Shown one piece after another: positions 1 to 7,975 of a stretch of DNA of 64,000 nt (position 1 is its first letter; every line of letters begins with the position of its first letter). The position numbers and the translations under genes were made by a program. Origin of the DNA: Bog-756 sp963806455 (lineage in GTDB: Bacteria; Actinomycetota; Acidimicrobiia; Acidimicrobiales; RAAP-2); assembly GCA_963806455.1 (NCBI GenBank), contig CAWDXZ010000006.1:496001-560000 (forward strand). Reading direction: 5' to 3'. The notes under the pieces were generated by a model that did no database searches, was not told the origin of the DNA, and saw nothing but the letters and a program-made list of their open reading frames with translations.

Positions 1-744
1 CTCGGTGATGGTCTTCAGCCGGAGGATCATCGGGTACATGCACACGATCGGCACGAGCCAGAAGACGACATAGAACAGTAGGCCCCGGGGGAACCCCTGG
101 AACACGAGGAACTGTCCCAACACGACCACCTGTGTGACCAGCTTCCCGACCAGCAGCTGGGGCCGGGCCAGCAGGCTGGCCGGCGCTCCCGACGCCTGCG
201 AGGTGCCCGAGATCCGGGTCGTGGCCCTCCGGAACGCGGTCAGACCGACGAGGTCCTGCAGCAAGAGCCCGGTCAGTGCGCCCCGCCGGGGGGGCACCAG
301 GTAGAAGACGCGATCCGGATCGCGCTCCTGCCCCAGATAGCGATGGTGGAGACGGTGGGTCGGCCGGTACTCCTCCACCGAATTGATGGTCCAGAAGGCG
401 ATGATCCAATTGCACAGCTGGTCGTTGAGCTTTCGCGACCTGGCCAGGAAGCCATGTGAGCCCTCGTGGAGGATGACTCCGAAGGCATTCATCCTCAGCC
501 CCATCAGCAGGACGATGAGAATGCCGACGGGGATGGCCCACGCCAGCGGGAGGAGGGGGACGAGGTTGACCCCGACGAGGAGCACGATCACCTCGAACCA
601 CAGGACAACCATGGCCGCGAACGTGTCGGCCAGCGACTGCTCCGACAGCGAGCGCAGCTCGTCCGGGTCCACGAACTCCTCGAGCTGCTTCTTCCAGACT
701 CGCTCGCTGCTGGGAGATGCCGATTGTTTGTCTTGCATCACCAT
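1..744 (-). CDS. Fatty acid desaturase, 3' end beyond window
   Basis: Reading leftwards from ATG 744 gives 248 residues that run off the window edge, so the C-terminus is missing. Hydrophobic stretches flank two histidine boxes: HEGSHG at residues 93-98 and HRLHH at 130-134, the first two of the three di-iron ligand boxes of membrane fatty-acid desaturases and hydroxylases. The third box would lie off-window. The likely role is oxygen-dependent desaturation of acyl chains in the cytoplasmic membrane; the substrate cannot be read. A second ATG lies at 738. The gene is divergent from the methyltransferase at 816, with 71 bases between them. The family call is firm; desaturase versus hydroxylase is open. 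Confidence 0.85.
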   Translation of the reverse strand, partial: MVMQDKQSASPSSERVWKKQLEEFVDPDELRSLSEQSLADTFAAMVVLWFEVIVLLVGVNLVPLLPLAWAIPVGILIVLLMGLRMNAFGVILHEGSHGFLARSRKLNDQLCNWIIAFWTINSVEEYRPTHRLHHRYLGQERDPDRVFYLVPPRRGALTGLLLQDLVGLTAFRRATTRISGTSQASGAPASLLARPQLLVGKLVTQVVVLGQFLVFQGFPRGLLFYVVFWLVPIVCMYPMILRLKTITE

Positions 745-815
745 CGTTCGAGGCCCTCCCCCGGTGGACTGTACAGTACCCATCGGGATCAGATCAATGG
801 GAAAAGGACCAGCTC

Positions 816-1802
816 ATGAAGGTGCCACCCGGCCCAGTCACACCCTACTCGGAGGCTGCTGAGACGGAGGTCGGCCAGGACGATCGGGGCCGGTGCCCGA
901 TCTGTGGCTCCGGGCACACCTGGCGATACCGGAGCGACGTGGTCGACCTGGAGTACTTCGTCGAGCCGCCCCGTGAATTCGACGTTCAGAAGTGCCGATC
1001 CTGCGCCTCGGAGTTCCTGAACCCCCGCCCCACCGAGGCCGAGCTCCCGCCCTTCTACCCCAGCGACTACCACGCCTACAACGAGAACCATGGGCGGGTG
1101 GCCAAATTGCTGGTGGAGGCCCGGGCCCGGGCCCGGGCCCGCTTCTATGGACGGCTGATCCAGAACCGGCCGGGCCGCCTCTTCGACGTCGGGACCGGCG
1201 ATTGCCGGCACTTCGACGAGCTGCGCCGCTTCCTCGACCTGGAATGCGCAGGCATCGAGATCCAGCCCGAGGTGGCGGCCAAGGGTCGGGCCCGGGGATA
1301 CGAGGTACTGGAGGGGACCCTCGAGACGGCCGACATCAGCGATCATCTCGGGTCCTATGACGTGGTCTCCATGAATCACGTGCTCGAGCACGTGGTCTAC
1401 CCGCGCACCATGCTGGAGCGGGCCCGCGACCTCCTCCGCCCCGGCGGCCACGTCATCGGTCAGCTGCCCACGGTCACGTCATGGGAGAACCGGATCTTCG
1501 GACGGAACTGGGGCGGCTACCACTATCCCCGCCACCTCCAGATCCCCTCCCGGGCCGGCCTCCGCACGCTCCTCGAGGAAGTGGGACTGCGCGACGTCCG
1601 CATCCGATCCGCCCCGCACATCCAGACGACCATCTCGTTGCAGAACTCCCTCGTACGGAGGGGTTGGCGCCCCAGGATGAAGAACGGCAAGACGCCCATC
1701 TACACCGAGCTGCTGCTGGCCGCCCTTCCCTATGAGACGATTGCCTGGCTGTGCGACGAGGGGGGAATCATCGACTTCCAGGCACAGCGGCCGGTCGCCT
1801 GA
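816..1802 (+). CDS. SAM-dependent methyltransferase with N-terminal zinc ribbon
   Basis: A 328-residue soluble protein. The N-terminus has two Cys pairs (CPIC and CRSC, about 28 residues apart) like the zinc-binding segment that precedes many class I methyltransferases. A Rossmann methyltransferase follows, with motif I FDVGTGDC near residue 125 and the HVLEHV helix typical of the Methyltransf_11/23 group. An Arg-rich ARARARAR stretch is encoded by a GCCCGG repeat around 1118-1141. ATG 816 is chosen because GGAAAAGGA lies about 8 bases upstream, and an earlier in-frame ATG (717) would overlap the divergent desaturase. The substrate is unknown; glycan or lipid O- or C-methylation would suit the neighbourhood. 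Confidence 0.85.
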   Translation: MKVPPGPVTPYSEAAETEVGQDDRGRCPICGSGHTWRYRSDVVDLEYFVEPPREFDVQKCRSCASEFLNPRPTEAELPPFYPSDYHAYNENHGRVAKLLVEARARARARFYGRLIQNRPGRLFDVGTGDCRHFDELRRFLDLECAGIEIQPEVAAKGRARGYEVLEGTLETADISDHLGSYDVVSMNHVLEHVVYPRTMLERARDLLRPGGHVIGQLPTVTSWENRIFGRNWGGYHYPRHLQIPSRAGLRTLLEEVGLRDVRIRSAPHIQTTISLQNSLVRRGWRPRMKNGKTPIYTELLLAALPYETIAWLCDEGGIIDFQAQRPVA

Positions 1803-1830
1803 CCGTCCCGGCCGCGCTGGCCCGGCGCTC

Positions 1831-3969
1831 TCAGCGAACCAGGCTCCGGCAGAGCGAGGGTCCCGGCGTGGAAGCGGTGAGGTCCACCACGGTGAGGGCC
1901 GGTGGTACGCCGACGACCTGGTGGGTGGCCGCCGGTCCGTAGATGGGCTCGCCCGTCACCAGGGTCCTCGACAGCAGAAGGACCCCGTCCATGGTCACCT
2001 CGACGAGATGCTTGACCGGATCCGTGATCACCACGACCTGGTGGGTGGATCCCGGTGTCACATACGACGGGATCCCCGACCGCGGGCGGCCCACGCCGGA
2101 GAATCCGAAGTCCACCCGCACCTGGCGGTGTCGGGGGGTCGGCGACACGCTGACCGACACGATGTTGGGTCCAGCGCTGACGAGTGACGCCGACGCCGTG
2201 CCCGAGTGCGGCTGGTCGGCCGTGATCCGGAACGTGTGCTGGTACGAGTGCCCGTACTCGACCGCCATCCAGGTGATGCGTTGATATTGCTGGCTCGGCA
2301 CCGTCGAGTAGTACTCGCCATTGGAGATGTACAGGGCCTCACAGTCACCGATCACATACAGCTGGTTGGCCGGGCCCCACGGTGGGAGCGAGCTCGCTCG
2401 CACCACCATCGAGCTCAAAGGGTGCCCGGTGACGTCGCTGATCGACTTTTGGGCCTCGACGAAATTCAGGAGCTGGGTGCTGTTCCACTCCTCGTTCGGC
2501 GTGATCGCCATGCCGATGTTGGCCACGATGCTGAACACCGCGATGACCGCGATGACGGCGACTGCCCCGATCCGGACCCGCCGGTTGCGCTTCTCCAGCC
2601 GACGCCAGATGTCGGCCATGGCGACGGCGCTGGCGAGGACGAGGAACGGCACGAAGTCGGCCAGGTACCGCGGCGCGATGTATCCCCAGATGAAGAGCGC
2701 TGCACCGGCGATGGCGGAAGCCAGCAGCAGGATTCGGGTCAGCGCCGCCCGCCCGACCGCCTTGGGCCGGAAGGCGGTGATCACCCCCCAGCAGCTCAGG
2801 AGAAAGAGTAGAGGCATGGACGCCGGGAGGCTGGCCGTCCGGTACCGCCGATCGAAGAGCACTCCGGACAGTGCCCGCGGGGGGACGGCGGGGAGCGTCA
2901 CGAACGGGAAGACCGATGTGAGGCGAATGCCGTCTGGTCGGAGATAGGCCAAGAGGTTGGTCGGTATGAAAACAGGACCGTATTCCGAGTTGTGATTGGC
3001 GGCGAGGAACTTCCTCCGGTAGGCGTTGACCATGGTGAACACCTGATCGAAGTTGGACACACCGAAGGGCACACCGAACTTGGCGTAGTTGACGGCGCAG
3101 CCGATCAGCAGCGGGACCACGCCGGCGCCGAGCACGGGGAGGAACCACCGCCGCTGCTCCCTGCCGGCCCGTCCCAACCCGAACCACACCGCCATGAGGA
3201 CGGTCGCGATCACCAGGGCCCAACCGGTGGTCACCCGTCCGAGGTTGGCGACCAACAGGAAGACGAAGCTGGCCGTGACCCGACCCCATGATGGTCTCTC
3301 GAGTACGCCGAGCAGCGCGAAGAGACCTCCGACCGTGGCGGCGATGCTCCAGGCGAGGTCCTCGTTGAACACGTACGGGGTGGCCGCCAGAAACAGGAAG
3401 ACCGAGCCGCCCATCAACGTCAGCATCACCAGGCCGTAGGAGACCACCTCGATCCGTCCCATCCCCACCGGCCCGCGGATCAACAGCCGGACCCGCCACA
3501 GGAGAAGCGCGGCGAACAATCCCGTGAGCAGCCAGGCCACCAGCATGAACGGCGCGGTGAGCTTGCCGTCGAGGTCGTGGGTCACCAGCAGGATGGGCAT
3601 CCGGATGATCGACGGGAACAGGTTGAAATAGGTGTAGCTGCGGCCATCGTGGATGAATGCCTCGATACCGATGCCCGGTTTGAAGAGCCAGAGGTGGCCA
3701 TGGAACATGGCCCGAGCCTGCAGGTCGTAGAAATTGTCCTCGTAGGCCGTCTTGCGGATGGGATTGGCAGACTCCCAAGGCCCCCACAGGATCCAGAAGA
3801 ACGGAATCGCACTGAGGGCGACGGCCACCACCGAGGCGATGGTGAACCGGCGACGCCCGGCCGTCACCACCGAACCAGGTACAGCTTCGGAGCGCCCGAT
3901 CCATCCGGAATCGACCGCGTCGGCTCCGGCCGGAGTTCCTGAGTCCTCGTCGATAGTCGCAGTTCCCAT
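1831..3969 (-). CDS. Large polytopic membrane protein, GT-C-like, family A copy 1
   Basis: A 712-residue protein with a cytoplasmic N-terminal stretch of about 50 residues, a first membrane segment, and an acidic extracytoplasmic loop with the motif FYDLQARAMFHGHL. Further on it has YTYFNLFPSIIRMPIL, and about ten more hydrophobic helices. The last 170 residues look like an extracytoplasmic beta-rich domain. Topology and the acidic first loop resemble GT-C glycosyltransferases using polyprenyl-phosphate sugars, but no named family is certain. Cys543 (GDC) and Cys707 (SLC) are conserved in the two sister genes at 14230 and 34705 and may pair. It converges with the upstream methyltransferase, 28 bases apart. 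Confidence 0.75.
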   Translation of the reverse strand: MGTATIDEDSGTPAGADAVDSGWIGRSEAVPGSVVTAGRRRFTIASVVAVALSAIPFFWILWGPWESANPIRKTAYEDNFYDLQARAMFHGHLWLFKPGIGIEAFIHDGRSYTYFNLFPSIIRMPILLVTHDLDGKLTAPFMLVAWLLTGLFAALLLWRVRLLIRGPVGMGRIEVVSYGLVMLTLMGGSVFLFLAATPYVFNEDLAWSIAATVGGLFALLGVLERPSWGRVTASFVFLLVANLGRVTTGWALVIATVLMAVWFGLGRAGREQRRWFLPVLGAGVVPLLIGCAVNYAKFGVPFGVSNFDQVFTMVNAYRRKFLAANHNSEYGPVFIPTNLLAYLRPDGIRLTSVFPFVTLPAVPPRALSGVLFDRRYRTASLPASMPLLFLLSCWGVITAFRPKAVGRAALTRILLLASAIAGAALFIWGYIAPRYLADFVPFLVLASAVAMADIWRRLEKRNRRVRIGAVAVIAVIAVFSIVANIGMAITPNEEWNSTQLLNFVEAQKSISDVTGHPLSSMVVRASSLPPWGPANQLYVIGDCEALYISNGEYYSTVPSQQYQRITWMAVEYGHSYQHTFRITADQPHSGTASASLVSAGPNIVSVSVSPTPRHRQVRVDFGFSGVGRPRSGIPSYVTPGSTHQVVVITDPVKHLVEVTMDGVLLLSRTLVTGEPIYGPAATHQVVGVPPALTVVDLTASTPGPSLCRSLVR

Positions 3970-4244
3970 AGACCGCTTGCTGCCTCCCCTGTCCCGAGGG
4001 AGTGTAGGCCAGCCGATAGGATCGATGGGGACGTACGGGGCACCATGTCAGCCCAGCGCCTCTTTTGAAGCAGGTCCCTCGACCGGTACTTCAGGGAGTC
4101 CATCCGTTCAAGGCAACTGAATTTTGCTACCCATCGTTCACTGCTACGTCCGTCCGCCCCAAACCTTCACTTGATAAACGGGGAGGGCGGCCGACACCCG
4201 TGCGAATGACATAATCGGGAACAATGGGAGCTGAAGGGCGAACC

Positions 4245-4616
4245 ATGGGATCCGACCCAATCCGGAGGTCGGCCATGGGCACAAATGGAGACGCTACTGG
4301 GTTGAAGACAGAGCGCTTCTTGCCGACGGGGGACGAAGCTGGGACGGCGCCCGAGGACCGGGCATTCAGACCCGATGTGGAGGGCCTTCGCGCCGTAGCG
4401 ATCGTGTTGGTCGTCCTCGTACATGCCGGAGTACCGCATATGCAGGGTGGCACAGTCGGGGTGGACGCCTTCTTCGTAATCTCCGGGTTCGTCATCACGG
4501 GGCTGCTGTTGCGTGAGCGGGCTGCCTCGGGTGGGATCAGTTTCTTGCGATTCTACGCACGTCGAGCTCGGCGGCTACTTCTCGCCACGTGTGTCGCTTT
4601 CACGTTTGCCTTCTGA
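4245..4616 (+). pseudogene. Truncated acyltransferase-3 (OafA/YrhL type), N-terminal remnant
   Basis: About 123 residues covering only the start of an acyltransferase-3: the RPDVEGLRAVAIVLV helix, the active-site-type His in VLVHAG, and VDAFFVISGFVITGLLL. The frame stops at 4614-4616, while complete relatives run roughly 350-700 residues. No continuation was found in other frames downstream. ATG 4245 is preferred because GAAGGG lies 7 bases upstream; ATG 4224 is also in frame. An octanucleotide tandem repeat begins 21 bases after the stop, and an intact acyltransferase-3 follows in the opposite direction. Most likely a decayed or rearranged gene. Confidence 0.75.
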
Positions 4617-4637
4617 TTTCGCCGTCCGACGAATCGC

Positions 4638-4685
4638 CATCGCAACATCGCAACATCGCAACATCGCAACATCGCAACATCGCAA
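4638..4685. repeat. Octanucleotide tandem repeat, 6 copies of CATCGCAA
   Basis: Six perfect head-to-tail copies of CATCGCAA occupy 48 bases, between the end of the truncated acyltransferase and the 3' end of the converging intact one. Eight is not a multiple of three, so copy-number change would shift any frame through it. In the present sequence the upstream frame already stops before the array. Confidence 0.95.
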
Positions 4686-4758
4686 CGAAGGCACAAGACC
4701 CATCGCGCAGCTGACCGAGTTTCAAAAGGAGTACTGAGCCAGGGACTCCTCAACAAAT

Positions 4759-6036
4759 TCAAGACGGGTTCGGCGACATGCCGTCGCCCGTTCCGCCTTG
4801 AGCTGAATCAGTCGCCCGGGCATCCTTCGCTACCGCGGATGCTGAAGCAGCAACCTGTCCCCCTCCGGAGCCATTTTTGACAATGGAACGCTGAGCCCCT
4901 GACTTTGGGTATCGCCTCGACTCCAGTCGGTGGCTCCAACCCATGAGAGGCTTCTCCAATAGAAACCACGACAAGATCGTCAGCAGAAGGGTTGCGCCGA
5001 CGGCGACCACTACGCGAACAATATCATTCCAATGCGTGTCAAAATGCCGGACGGCGAAAAATACTGGTAGGTGCCAGAGATAGAAGGCGTAAGATACCAA
5101 GCCAAGTGCGACAAAGGGTTTGAACTCGAAGAAATGGCGCCCGATCCATTGTCCATCGAGAATGGCCAGAATCAATACAGCACAGGCGATGTCGATGCCA
5201 ATGAATCCGCCCCAGTAAACAAATCGGCCATTCTGAGTGGCAAATGGTAGACAAGCCAGCAAAAATGCGGCTGCCAGCCAACCCGCCCAACGCAAACCCC
5301 TCTTCGGTTCCCGCCGGCGAATCCAGACGTGGGCTAGAAGAGATCCCCAAAGAATGGAGTCAGCACGGGTATCCGTCCGATAAAAGATCGACCACCATCG
5401 CCCCGTTTCTTGATACGAGATGAATCGATGTATCGCTATGAGTGCGATCAAAGAGAGTAAAACGAGAACGACTGTCCTCAGACGTGTTCGGATTGTCAAC
5501 AGTATGATCGTGATCCAGGGCCAGACCAAGTAGAATTGCTCCTCAAACGAAAGGGACCACAGATGCTGGAAACCTGCAGCTAGATTTGGGCTAAATGGAC
5601 CCGAGGAGCCCGCTGAGTAGTAGTTAGAATAGTAAAATACAACAGAGAGAATCGATGGGACCTCGGTTGGTCCCCATTGATGTGTGAAATACGTGAACAG
5701 TGACGTAGTCAATACCATGACGTAGAGCGCCGGCAGCAGTCTCAAGACCCGGCGTCTATAGAATGGTCCGATCCCGATGCCGCCATGTCGCGCCTGTTCC
5801 CTGAGCAGAAGGGCAGTTATAAGAAACCCACTCAATACAAAAAAGGAGTTGAGTGATACAGTCGCCCCAGGAATGACGAGAAGCGTAGGGATCGGCAAAA
5901 AAACATCCATATGTGCCACAAATACGATGAGCACGGCCACCCCACGAAGCCCATCAAAACCGCGGACCTGACCGAAGGAACGTGAGGGGGGGGATGGTGC
6001 GCCATTCTGGGTAGGGTTGGTCTGATCCGAACTCAA
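4759..6036 (-). CDS. Acyltransferase 3 family protein (OafA/YrhL type)
   Basis: A 425-residue integral membrane O-acyltransferase. The N-terminal signature FDGLRGVAVLIVFVAH carries the catalytic-type His, followed by NSFFVLSGFLI, the RRRVLRLLPAL basic loop, SLSFEEQFYLVWPW, and about ten hydrophobic helices. The last 55 residues are a polar, Ala/Ser/Gly-rich cytoplasmic tail. Such proteins move acetyl or related acyl groups onto glycans. The only start at this point is TTG 6036 with no clear ribosome site, so the true start is uncertain. Base composition is unlike the right half (28/60 G+C at 5041-5100), consistent with acquisition. It converges with the truncated relative at 4245. Confidence 0.85.
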   Translation of the reverse strand: MSSDQTNPTQNGAPSPPSRSFGQVRGFDGLRGVAVLIVFVAHMDVFLPIPTLLVIPGATVSLNSFFVLSGFLITALLLREQARHGGIGIGPFYRRRVLRLLPALYVMVLTTSLFTYFTHQWGPTEVPSILSVVFYYSNYYSAGSSGPFSPNLAAGFQHLWSLSFEEQFYLVWPWITIILLTIRTRLRTVVLVLLSLIALIAIHRFISYQETGRWWSIFYRTDTRADSILWGSLLAHVWIRRREPKRGLRWAGWLAAAFLLACLPFATQNGRFVYWGGFIGIDIACAVLILAILDGQWIGRHFFEFKPFVALGLVSYAFYLWHLPVFFAVRHFDTHWNDIVRVVVAVGATLLLTILSWFLLEKPLMGWSHRLESRRYPKSGAQRSIVKNGSGGGQVAASASAVAKDARATDSAQGGTGDGMSPNPS

Positions 6037-6165
6037 GATGTGTTCACTGCCCTTTTTTGCCTGAGCTTCAGCGTGACTCTTTGCAAACGAAACGAGAATC
6101 CTACAACCGAAGCACTCAAGACGGAGCCAAGAGGGAACACGTCGAACGTCCTCGTCTCAGCGAAC

Positions 6166-6195
6166 AAGGAGCATCGTAGATTAAGGAGCATCGTA
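6166..6195. repeat. 13-bp direct repeat AAGGAGCATCGTA
   Basis: Two exact copies at 6166-6178 and 6183-6195 lie in the 192-base gap between the acyltransferase start and the lipoprotein stop. Nothing else was recognised in that gap. The role is unknown. Confidence 0.8.
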
Positions 6196-6228
6196 AGATA
6201 GAGCGCCACCTCATTCGAACTCCGCATC

Positions 6229-7644
6229 TCAAGCGCCCGGAGCAAGCGCAACCAGTAACATATCGAGCCCTCCGTTCAGCATCGCTCCGGACCACGATGC
6301 GGTGAGTGGACCCGCTTGGGTTCTCAACATCATCAGTGCGTTGGCGCCTGTCGTATCGGACATGATCTGCTTCCACGATGAAGTTCCCGGGCCCTCGGGA
6401 AGTACAAAGATCGAGGTTCGATAGGCAAAGGCGATGTCTCCGGCACTTACCGGCCGACCACTGGAGAGATGTGGAACGTCCTTTCCGAAGGTTCTTCCAC
6501 TCACGCTTTCTGCTCTCAAATTCGCTGGCAGATTCGCGAACTCGAGAAGTAGGCAGGCAAGTTGTTGGCTCGCATTCGAGAATGTCACCGTGAGGGTGGT
6601 GGGCCCCCCGACGGCGGAGTCGCAGGCCCAACATGCAATATTGATCCCCGTGTGATTATCGGGACCGGACTCTCCGACCCGGTACCAGCTACTGCCGGCC
6701 GAATCTGTCACTGAAACCACGGAACCGCAGTCGATGCTTGGGTTGTAGATCGATCCATTCAAGAAGGTCACCAAGGTGCTTCCCGGAGCCGGATCGACTG
6801 GATAAGGTTGAGATTTCCATTTGGTGTGGCCCTGGCCGGCCGGGAGGATGTCCGAATCTGTATAGCTGGACTGCAGAAGGCGTCTACTCCCGGGCGACAC
6901 ACCTTTCGGAACGAATGTTGCCAATACGGCCACACCAGCCGTCCCTCCGGTGAGGTCAGTCCAATGAGCAGTGAGCGGCGAACCCTCACTGGAAGGACCA
7001 GTATCGAGGCTGTCGGCGACGAAACAGGCTTCAACACCGGACGCATGACGCAGGTTCCACTCCTTGGGAACAGTGGCGGCGCTCATGTTTCCCACCACAA
7101 CGGAGATGGCCAGTTCGTGGTTGGCGTGCAGGTTGAAGTTGCTGATTGCCCGGACCGAAGACCCTTCAATGTTCGCTTGACATATTTGATCGCACAGTTC
7201 GAAACCAGACGCGCCCGAATACTCGAACAAGGCCATGTTCATGCTTCTGATACCTGGCAACGGCGGATATTCCAGTCCCCTTGCCGTCACTGTCGGCCGG
7301 TTTCCGCCCCGGGCAGATTCGCAGTACCAGACGTCGGCCCCGTAATGATCACCCGCGAAGTACTCCACGGCTTGGCGCCAGTGATGGCTCTGGTCATCAC
7401 TAACCTGACCGATAGTGGGAGCCAGCTCTCGGTCTGAAGTTCGCCACACGACAGCCACCAGGAGGCTTCCAGCCGTGACCGTTCGCCGGTACTGAGTCGA
7501 GATCATCCTGCCGGAGGTCACGGGTCTGCCCACTGCCGACTGAACGAGAGAGAAGCCTGAGGATGAGTCTCCGCAGGCACCGAGGAGCCCGGTCCCCGCC
7601 AATCCGACCCCAGCACCCAGCAGCTGCCGTCTCGTAATCTGCAC
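6229..7644 (-). CDS. Tat-exported lipoprotein with two similar beta-rich domains
   Basis: With GTG 7644 as start the protein has 471 residues and opens with ITRRQLLGAG (twin arginines at 5-6), a short hydrophobic core and the lipobox LGAC with Cys24. This is a Tat-type lipoprotein signal. AAGGG lies 7 bases upstream of this GTG; a second GTG at 7650 is possible. The mature part appears to hold two related segments, each with a 'WYCESA / IACWACDSAVGG' core followed by a TVTA/TLTVTF strand, as in secreted lectin-like or phage-tail-like beta sandwiches. No catalytic motif was found. It probably sits on the outer membrane face and may bind glycan. It is divergent from the YfhO gene at 7976. Confidence 0.7.
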   Translation of the reverse strand: MQITRRQLLGAGVGLAGTGLLGACGDSSSGFSLVQSAVGRPVTSGRMISTQYRRTVTAGSLLVAVVWRTSDRELAPTIGQVSDDQSHHWRQAVEYFAGDHYGADVWYCESARGGNRPTVTARGLEYPPLPGIRSMNMALFEYSGASGFELCDQICQANIEGSSVRAISNFNLHANHELAISVVVGNMSAATVPKEWNLRHASGVEACFVADSLDTGPSSEGSPLTAHWTDLTGGTAGVAVLATFVPKGVSPGSRRLLQSSYTDSDILPAGQGHTKWKSQPYPVDPAPGSTLVTFLNGSIYNPSIDCGSVVSVTDSAGSSWYRVGESGPDNHTGINIACWACDSAVGGPTTLTVTFSNASQQLACLLLEFANLPANLRAESVSGRTFGKDVPHLSSGRPVSAGDIAFAYRTSIFVLPEGPGTSSWKQIMSDTTGANALMMLRTQAGPLTASWSGAMLNGGLDMLLVALAPGA

Positions 7645-7975
7645 ATGCACCCCTTGGCACTCGTCCGGACCCGAGCTAATCACCCGGGACGCAGATCGGA
7701 TGTCGAAACGATACTTGAGGCTTCTAGGCGGACGTTCGCACCGATTCCCTCTTGTCACGCAGATATCCAATGTTTGGTGCTCTTCCTCGTTGCCCTCTCT
7801 GGGCGGAGAACAGGACTTCCTATGCCGAGGAAACCCGGGTCCGTGTTTGCCGTCCGAGCGGTCCGTGTGACACGTATGCCCAAGAGCCGTTGGGGTAGCG
7901 TTGCCGTGCCCGATGAGGCTCTGGCTGGCTGATGTCGAGCACGGCTGCCGCCGCACACGCTAGGAGGGGCTGGCC
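7645..7975. other. Divergent intergenic region, lipoprotein / YfhO gene
   Basis: 331 bases without a supported gene, between two divergent starts, so promoters for both directions should lie here. A strong ribosome site AGGAGGGG (7962-7969) precedes the TTG start at 7976. No repeat or clear operator was seen. Confidence 0.5.

Noticed and set aside
6033..6251. 72-codon minus-strand open frame between acyltransferase and lipoprotein
   Set aside because: Overlaps both neighbours, no ribosome site, no protein-like features.
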